Shown in pieces: positions 39,580-44,009 of a stretch of 44,009 bases of DNA; position 1 is the first letter of the stretch; each line of letters opens with the position of its first letter. The stretch comes from Mycobacteriales bacterium (GTDB lineage: Bacteria > Actinomycetota > Actinomycetes > Mycobacteriales > CADCTP01): NCBI GenBank assembly GCA_035995165.1, contig DASYKU010000094.1:1-44009 (forward strand), read 5' to 3'. Below the pieces are notes generated by a model. It was not told where the DNA came from. It did not search any database and saw nothing but the letters and a program-made list of their open reading frames with translations. The translations under genes were made by a program, and so were the position numbers.

Positions 39580-40334
39580 TCCAGCTGGGCCCGGACGGAC
39601 AGCTCCGCGGCCGGCCAGAGCACCTCGTCGACGTCGGCGTAGACGACCCGGACGACGTCCGCGGCGGCCGCGTCCGGCCCGAGCGACTCCAGCGCGGCGC
39701 GGACCTGCTCCAGCCGCTCCGCCCGATGGGCCAGGTACGCCTCGGCGACCGCGCCCAGGTCCGGCAGCTCCGGCCCGTGTCCCGGCAGCACGGTCCGGGT
39801 CCCGAGGTCGCGCAGCCGCCGCAGCGAGTCCAGGTACGGCCCCAGCCGCCCGTCCGGGTGCGCCACCACCGTCGTCCCGCGCCCGAGCACGGTGTCGCCG
39901 GTGAGCACGGAATCGTCGAGGGTGAAGCAGAGCGAGTCGGACGTGTGCCCGGGGGTGGCCAGCACCCGCAGCTCGACCCCGGCCGCGGCGACCACGTCGC
40001 CCTCCCCCAGGCCGGCGCCGCCGAGCCGCTGGGCCGGGTCGAGCGCGCGCACCGGTGCCCCGGTCAGCTCCCGCAGCGCCGCGGTGCCCTCGGAGTGGTC
40101 CGGGTGCCCGTGCGTCAGCAGGATCTCCGCGACCCGCCCGGCCGCCTCCGCGACCGCCCGCAGGTGGGCCTCGTCGGCCGGCCCGGGGTCGACGACCAGG
40201 CAGGACTCCGACCCGGGGGCTCGCAGCAGCCAGGTGTTGGTGCCGTCCAGGGTCATCGGGGACGGGTTGCGGGCCAGCAGCACCGACGCGTACGGCGTGA
40301 CCGGCCGGAGCGTGCCGTAGAGCGGGTGGCTCAC
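39564..40334 (-). CDS. Metallo-beta-lactamase-fold hydrolase (Rv3677c-like)
   Basis: 256 aa. Metal-binding motif THGHPDHSEG, then ATPGHTSDSL, SVLTGDTVLG and LPGHGPEL provide the usual His/Asp ligands for two metals. The C-terminal helical region (AYLAHRAERLEQVRAAL) is as in LACTB2/Rv3677c-type proteins, which are RNases or hydrolases of unknown substrate. GTG 40334 overlaps the NUDIX stop (GTGA). It is the last gene of the DUF4177-RidA-NUDIX-MBL operon. Confidence 0.87.
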   Translation of the reverse strand: MSHPLYGTLRPVTPYASVLLARNPSPMTLDGTNTWLLRAPGSESCLVVDPGPADEAHLRAVAEAAGRVAEILLTHGHPDHSEGTAALRELTGAPVRALDPAQRLGGAGLGEGDVVAAAGVELRVLATPGHTSDSLCFTLDDSVLTGDTVLGRGTTVVAHPDGRLGPYLDSLRRLRDLGTRTVLPGHGPELPDLGAVAEAYLAHRAERLEQVRAALESLGPDAAAADVVRVVYADVDEVLWPAAELSVRAQLDYVRR

Positions 40335-41179
40335 GGCTGGGCCAGCCGCAGCACCCGCCCGTTCGGCAGCGTCACCGACGGCCGCCCGTCGATCGTGGAG
40401 ACCTCGGGCTGGACCCGGGACACCGACCGCTGCGCGGCCAGCACGGCGGCGACGGACGGGTAGTCCGCCACCTCCTCCAGCGTCACGATCGTCGGCGGCA
40501 TCATCGGCCGCTCGCCGGCGCGCTGCTGGGCCAGCGCGTCCGCGGGCCGGACCCACTCCACGAAGTCGGCCTCGGAGGTGACGTCCCGGGTGGCCTGGCC
40601 CGCGGGCAGGGCGGCGACGAAGAAGCGGGTGTCGTACCGGCGGCGGACGTTCTCCTGCGGCGGCGTGATCCAGTGCGCCCAGGGCCGCAGCAGGTCCGCG
40701 CGCAGCACCAGCGCGCGCCGGGCCAGCAGCTCGGCCAGCGAGAAGTCACGCTGCTCCAGGCCGACCCGGTCGGCCTCCCAGTCCGGCCCGTCGGTGGTGC
40801 AGACCTCGCCCGCGGACGGCCCGGCCAGCAGCACGCCCGACTCCTCGAACGTCTCCCGCACCGCCGCGCACAGCAGCGCGCGCGCCAGCGCCTCGTCGGC
40901 GTCGAACGGCATGGTCCACTCCGCCGGCGGCGGCCCGGTCCAGCCGACCGCGGTGTCCGCGTCGCGGGGGTCGACGGCACCGCCGGGGAACACGGTCATC
41001 CCGGCCGCGAACGCCATCCCCCGCACCCGCCGCAGCAGGTAGACCTCCGGACCGGCGGGCGCGTCCCGCATCAGCACCACGGTCGCGGCATCGCGGACCG
41101 GGACGCGCTCCGTACGCTCCTCGGTCAGGTCGGCCCTCGTCGTTCCCCGTTCGCCCTGCGGGCCCTCGGGCTCGCTCAT
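40331..41179 (-). CDS. NUDIX hydrolase
   Basis: 282 aa. The Nudix core begins AATVVLMRDAPAGPEVYLLRR, with FPGGAVDPRD and RETFEESGVLL forming the Nudix box after a long insertion between GG and RE, a pattern shared with the human NUDT19-type CoA hydrolases. It probably cleaves a CoA or nucleotide-linked substrate. ATG 41179 overlaps the RidA stop (ATGA); upstream in-frame sequence is antisense-like and excluded. Confidence 0.83.
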   Translation of the reverse strand: MSEPEGPQGERGTTRADLTEERTERVPVRDAATVVLMRDAPAGPEVYLLRRVRGMAFAAGMTVFPGGAVDPRDADTAVGWTGPPPAEWTMPFDADEALARALLCAAVRETFEESGVLLAGPSAGEVCTTDGPDWEADRVGLEQRDFSLAELLARRALVLRADLLRPWAHWITPPQENVRRRYDTRFFVAALPAGQATRDVTSEADFVEWVRPADALAQQRAGERPMMPPTIVTLEEVADYPSVAAVLAAQRSVSRVQPEVSTIDGRPSVTLPNGRVLRLAQP

Positions 41180-41616
41180 CGCACCTCGACGATCAGCTCC
41201 ACCTCGACCGGTACGCCGAGGGGCAGCTCGGCGACCCCGACCGCCGACCGGGCGTGCGCGCCGGCCTCGCCGAAGACCTCGCCCAGCAGCTCGCTGGCGC
41301 CGTTGATCACGCCGGGCTGGCCGGTGAAGCCGGGCGCGCTGGCCACGAACCCGACCACCTTGACCACCCGGACGACCGCGTCGAGCCCGACCAGCGCGTC
41401 GATCGCGGCCAGCGCGCTGAGCGCGCACTCGCGGGCGGCGGCCTTCGCATCGGCCTCCGGGACCTCCGCGCCGACCTTGCCGGAGTAGCCGCGGGCGACC
41501 TGGCCGGAGGTGTAGACGAGGTTCCCCGTCCGCACCGCGGGCACGTACGCCCCGGCCGGCGCCGCGACCTCGGGCAGCTCGATCCCCAGCTCCGCGAGCC
41601 GGGCCACGGCGCTCAC
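41176..41616 (-). CDS. RidA/YjgF family protein
   Basis: 146 aa. Family features are PAGAYVPAVRTGNLVYTSGQV at the start and the C-terminal ARSAVGVAELPLGVPVEVE, where Arg and Glu correspond to catalytic positions. RidA deaminates reactive enamine/imine intermediates formed by PLP enzymes. GTG 41616 overlaps the DUF4177 stop (GTGA). Counterpart of Rv3678c. Confidence 0.88.
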   Translation of the reverse strand: MSAVARLAELGIELPEVAAPAGAYVPAVRTGNLVYTSGQVARGYSGKVGAEVPEADAKAAARECALSALAAIDALVGLDAVVRVVKVVGFVASAPGFTGQPGVINGASELLGEVFGEAGAHARSAVGVAELPLGVPVEVELIVEVR

Positions 41617-41768
41617 GACAGCGGCCGCTTGAGGTAGGCGACGAGCTGCTCCGGGTTCGGTCCCGGGATCACGGAGACGAGCTCCCAGCCGTCCTGGCCC
41701 CAGTTGTCGAGGATCTGCTTGGTCGCGTGCACCAGCAGCGGCACGGTCGAGTACTCCCACTTCTGCAT
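41613..41768 (-). CDS. DUF4177 small protein
   Basis: 51 aa, from MQKWEYSTVPLLVH to QLVAYLKRPLS, with the motif NWGQDGWELVSVIP that defines DUF4177. Function unknown. ATG 41768 is the first ATG after the divergent ArsA promoter, and the mycobacterial counterpart lies between Rv3678c and Rv3679. First gene of a fully overlapping four-gene operon. Confidence 0.88.
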   Translation of the reverse strand: MQKWEYSTVPLLVHATKQILDNWGQDGWELVSVIPGPNPEQLVAYLKRPLS

Positions 41769-41840
41769 GAACCGAACCGTACCGCCGGTCCCGGCCGCGC
41801 CCGTGCCGCGGCTCGTCGCGCCGTGGCAACCCGACGCACC

Positions 41841-41846
41841 TACCCT
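41841..41846 (+). promoter_or_regulatory. Predicted -10 for leaderless arsA-like gene
   Basis: TACCCT is followed by 7 bases and then GTG 41854, so a transcript would start at the initiator codon. There is no convincing -35. The gene has no separate ribosome-binding site (GGCGGGG directly abuts GTG), which agrees with leaderless translation. Confidence 0.45.
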
Positions 41847-41853
41847 GGCGGGG

Positions 41854-42831
41854 GTGAGTACCAGTCCCTGGCCGGAAGCCCGGCTGCACGTGGTGACCGG
41901 CAAGGGAGGCACGGGCAAGACGACCGTGGCCGCCGCGCTGGCCCTCGCCCTGGCCGCCGGCGGCCGGCGCACCCTGGTCGTCGAGGTCGAGGGGCGGCAG
42001 GGCCTGGCCCAGCTGTTCGACACCCCGCCGCTGCCGTACGAGGAGCGCCGGATCGCCTCGGCCGCGGGCGGCGGCGAGGTCCGCGCGCTGGCCGTGGACG
42101 TCGAGGAGGCCCTGCTCGACTACCTGGCGATGTTCTACAACCTGCGCTCGGCCGGACGGGCCCTGCGCAAGATGGGCGCGGTCGACTTCGCCACCACGAT
42201 CGCCCCGGGCATGCGGGACGTGCTGCTGACCGGCAAGGTCAAGGAGGCCGTCACCCGCACCGAGAAGGGCCACCGGGTGTACGACGCGGTCGTCCTGGAC
42301 GCGCCCCCGACCGGCCGGATCACCCGCTTCCTCAACGTCACCGCGGAGGTCGCCGGGCTGGCCAAGGTCGGCCCGATCAAGTCGCAGAGCGACGGCGTGA
42401 TGGCGGTGCTGCGCTCGCCGCAGACCGCGGTGCACGTGGTCACGCTGCTGGAGGAGATGCCGGTGCAGGAGACCGTGGACGCGGTCGCGGAGCTGCGCGC
42501 GGCCAAGCTCCCGGTCGGCTCGGTCGTGGTGAACATGACCCGGCCGCCGCTGCTGCCCGAGCCCGCGCTGGCCTCGGCCGCGGCCGGCAAGCTCGACAAG
42601 CCGGAGCTGCGGGCCGGCCTGTCCGCGGCCGGGCTGGACCCCAAGTTCGCGGTCGCGCTGGCCGAGGAGGCCGTCGAGCACGCCGAGCGCTGGGCGGTCG
42701 AGGACCGCAACCGGGCCGCGCTGACCGCGCTCGGCCTGCCGACGGTCGAGCTGCCGTTCCTCACCGGCCCGATCGACCTCGGCGGCCTGTACGAGCTGGC
42801 CCGCCTGCTGCGGGACAAGGCGGCGGCATGA
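41854..42831 (+). CDS. ArsA/GET3-like ATPase, first subunit (Rv3679-like)
   Basis: 325 aa. The deviant Walker A loop GKGGTGKTT (16-24) includes the signature Lys17 of the ArsA/MinD class. It continues with VLDAPPTGRITRFLNV (switch II area) and GSVVVNMTRPP. There are no arsenite-binding Cys, so arsenic transport is unlikely. Mycobacterial Rv3679/Rv3680 form a complex and have been linked to redox and carbon-stress handling. It is coupled by ATGA to the second ATPase. Confidence 0.9.
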   Translation: MSTSPWPEARLHVVTGKGGTGKTTVAAALALALAAGGRRTLVVEVEGRQGLAQLFDTPPLPYEERRIASAAGGGEVRALAVDVEEALLDYLAMFYNLRSAGRALRKMGAVDFATTIAPGMRDVLLTGKVKEAVTRTEKGHRVYDAVVLDAPPTGRITRFLNVTAEVAGLAKVGPIKSQSDGVMAVLRSPQTAVHVVTLLEEMPVQETVDAVAELRAAKLPVGSVVVNMTRPPLLPEPALASAAAGKLDKPELRAGLSAAGLDPKFAVALAEEAVEHAERWAVEDRNRAALTALGLPTVELPFLTGPIDLGGLYELARLLRDKAAA

Positions 42832-43961
42832 CCGGCCGCGCCCCCGCGCTCGACCTCGACGCGGTCGCCCTCGACCCCGGCACCCGGATCATCGTCTGCT
42901 GCGGCAGCGGCGGCGTGGGCAAGACCACCACGGCCGCCGCGATCGCGCTGCGGGCGGCCGAGGGCGGCCGCAAGGTCGTCGTGCTCACCATCGACCCGGC
43001 CCGCCGGCTGGCCCAGTCCATGGGCCTGTCCGAGCTGGACAACACCCCGCGCGAGGTGGCCGGCGTCGACACCGCCAAGGGCGGTGAGCTGCACGCGATG
43101 ATGCTGGACATGAAGCGGACGTTCGACGAGATCGTCACCTCGCACTCGACCGCGGAACGGGCCGAGCAGATCTTCACCAATCCCTTCTACCAGTCGCTGT
43201 CGAGCTCCTTCGCCGGGACGCAGGAGTACATGGCGATGGAGAAGCTGTCCCAGCTGCGGGCGCTGGACGACTGGGAGCTCATCGTCGTGGACACGCCGCC
43301 GTCGCGGTCCGCGCTGGACTTCCTGGACGCACCGAAGCGGCTCGGGCGGTTCTTGGACGGGCGGATGCTGCGGCTGCTGCTGGCCCCGGCCCGGACCGGC
43401 GGCCGCGCGTACCTCAAGGTGGTCAGCGCGTCCTTCGGGTTGTTCACCCGGGTGCTGACCAAGATCATCGGCACCGAGGTGCTGCGTGACCTGTCCGCGT
43501 TCGTGGGTGCGCTGGAGACCATGTTCGGCGGCTTCCGGGAACGCGCGCAGAAGACGTACGAACTGCTGAAGACGCCCGGGACCGCGTTCGTCGTGGTCGC
43601 GACGCCGGAGCCGGGCGCGCTGCGGGAGGCGTCCTACTTCGTGGAGCGGCTCTCGGCCGAATCGATGCCGCTGGCGGGCATGGTGCTCAACCGGGTCCGG
43701 ACCAGCGGGGCGCCCCGGCTGTCGGCCGAGCGCGCGGAGGTCGCTGCCGACGCCCTCGACGAGGCCGGCGGGCACGAGCTGACCGCGGCGGTGTTGCGGG
43801 TGCACGCGGCCCGGGCCCAGTTGGCGGCGCGGGACCGACGGATGCGGGACCGCTTCACCAGCGCCCATCCGGACGTACCGCTGATCGAGGTGCCGGCGCT
43901 GTCCACGGACGTGCACGACCTCGACGGGCTGCGCCGGGTCGGCGAGGCGCTCGCGACCTGA
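42828..43961 (+). CDS. ArsA/GET3-like ATPase, second subunit (Rv3680-like)
   Basis: 377 aa. P-loop CGSGGVGKTTT has Ser27 in place of the signature Lys of its partner, so in a heterodimer the two active sites differ. LTIDPARRLAQSMG and VVDTPPSRSALDFLDAP are the further nucleotide-sensing motifs. It has a hydrophobic helical insertion near 175-225 (RMLRLLLAPA..FGLFTRVL) like the client-binding region of GET3. The TGA stop (43959-43961) lies inside the first copy of a 21-bp direct repeat. Confidence 0.9.
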   Translation: MTGRAPALDLDAVALDPGTRIIVCCGSGGVGKTTTAAAIALRAAEGGRKVVVLTIDPARRLAQSMGLSELDNTPREVAGVDTAKGGELHAMMLDMKRTFDEIVTSHSTAERAEQIFTNPFYQSLSSSFAGTQEYMAMEKLSQLRALDDWELIVVDTPPSRSALDFLDAPKRLGRFLDGRMLRLLLAPARTGGRAYLKVVSASFGLFTRVLTKIIGTEVLRDLSAFVGALETMFGGFRERAQKTYELLKTPGTAFVVVATPEPGALREASYFVERLSAESMPLAGMVLNRVRTSGAPRLSAERAEVAADALDEAGGHELTAAVLRVHAARAQLAARDRRMRDRFTSAHPDVPLIEVPALSTDVHDLDGLRRVGEALAT

Positions 43962-44007
43962 CCGGACAAGATCCGCCGCGCGGGACCGACCTGACCGGAC
44001 AAGATCC
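43954..44007 (+). repeat. 21-bp direct repeat, 33-base period, at the window edge
   Basis: CGACCTGACCGGACAAGATCC plus its second copy (43954-43974 and 43987-44007) are identical. The first covers the last codons and stop of the ATPase gene, and the second is 33 bases later. More copies may follow beyond the window. Confidence 0.85.
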
Positions 44008-44009
44008 AC

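Noticed and set aside
41854-43961. Arsenite-efflux ATPase (true ArsA)
   Set aside because: The metal-binding cysteines of ArsA are missing and no arsB, arsR or arsC lies nearby; GET3-like is the better description.
43954-44007. CRISPR array
   Set aside because: Only two copies, a 12-base spacer, overlap with a coding end, and no cas genes.

Overview
The window is chromosomal DNA from a high-GC actinobacterium. Codon third positions are almost all G or C, GTG and TTG starts are common, and many genes are coupled by 4-base ATGA/GTGA overlaps. The gene order (holB, topA, bldG, DECH helicase, tad genes, HAD-IB phosphatase, acs, ephE-like, marP, NUDIX, tlpA, nth, crp, MBL hydrolase, RidA, two ArsA ATPases) matches the Mycobacterium tuberculosis Rv3644c-Rv3680 region and the Streptomyces coelicolor SCO354x-357x region as I remember them. 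The bldG pair and the MFS-thymidylate kinase fusion look more like Streptomyces/Frankia relatives than mycobacteria. I cannot name the genus.

Left part (1-7400): tRNA-Thr(CGT), an orotate-phosphoribosyltransferase-like gene, then a leftward operon (MFS-TMK fusion, holB, ricT/PSP1, small SPOR protein). A divergent pair follows: a MarR regulator and a trans-aconitate methyltransferase with two identical palindromes in the shared promoter. A glyoxalase-fold gene sits behind the methyltransferase.

Middle part (7400-17800), all leftward: topA, then a coupled trio (GH76 glycosidase, WXG-DUF1023 hydrolase, small helical protein) behind a predicted leaderless promoter, a conserved unknown, a lipoprotein, the proton-pumping pyrophosphatase hppA, and the anti-sigma/anti-anti-sigma pair with BldG.

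Helicase/Tad part (17800-28400): MrfA-type helicase and a LapA-like membrane protein rightward; Flp pilin, TadE and a TadE-like protein leftward; CpaE/TadZ, TadA, TadB and TadC rightward, from an intergenic region dense in DnaA-box-like 9-mers. Then come the HAD-IB phosphatase, a structured intergenic region syntenic with the mycobacterial RNA polymerase-binding sRNA Ms1, a degenerate Fic-fold protein and a small unknown gene.

Right part (28400-44009): acs with a strong terminator, a holin-superfamily membrane protein with an epoxide-hydrolase-like gene, an IS1182-family element inserted exactly in the CTAG shared by two convergent stop codons, and a leftward coupled operon nth-tlpA-nudix-cupredoxin-marP that links DNA repair, envelope redox and acid/oxidative stress. 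Then follow a small membrane protein, crp with a second alpha/beta hydrolase, a leftward coupled operon DUF4177-RidA-NUDIX-MBL, and a rightward pair of GET3/ArsA-like ATPases. The window ends in a 33-base-period direct repeat.

Apart from the IS, the content is mostly syntenic core genome. The best candidates for something undescribed are the WXG-DUF1023/GH76 operon and its promoter, the DnaA-box cluster, the Fic-like protein that lost its catalytic His but kept its inhibitory motif, and the sRNA region. No gene-free stretch exceeds 300 bases.
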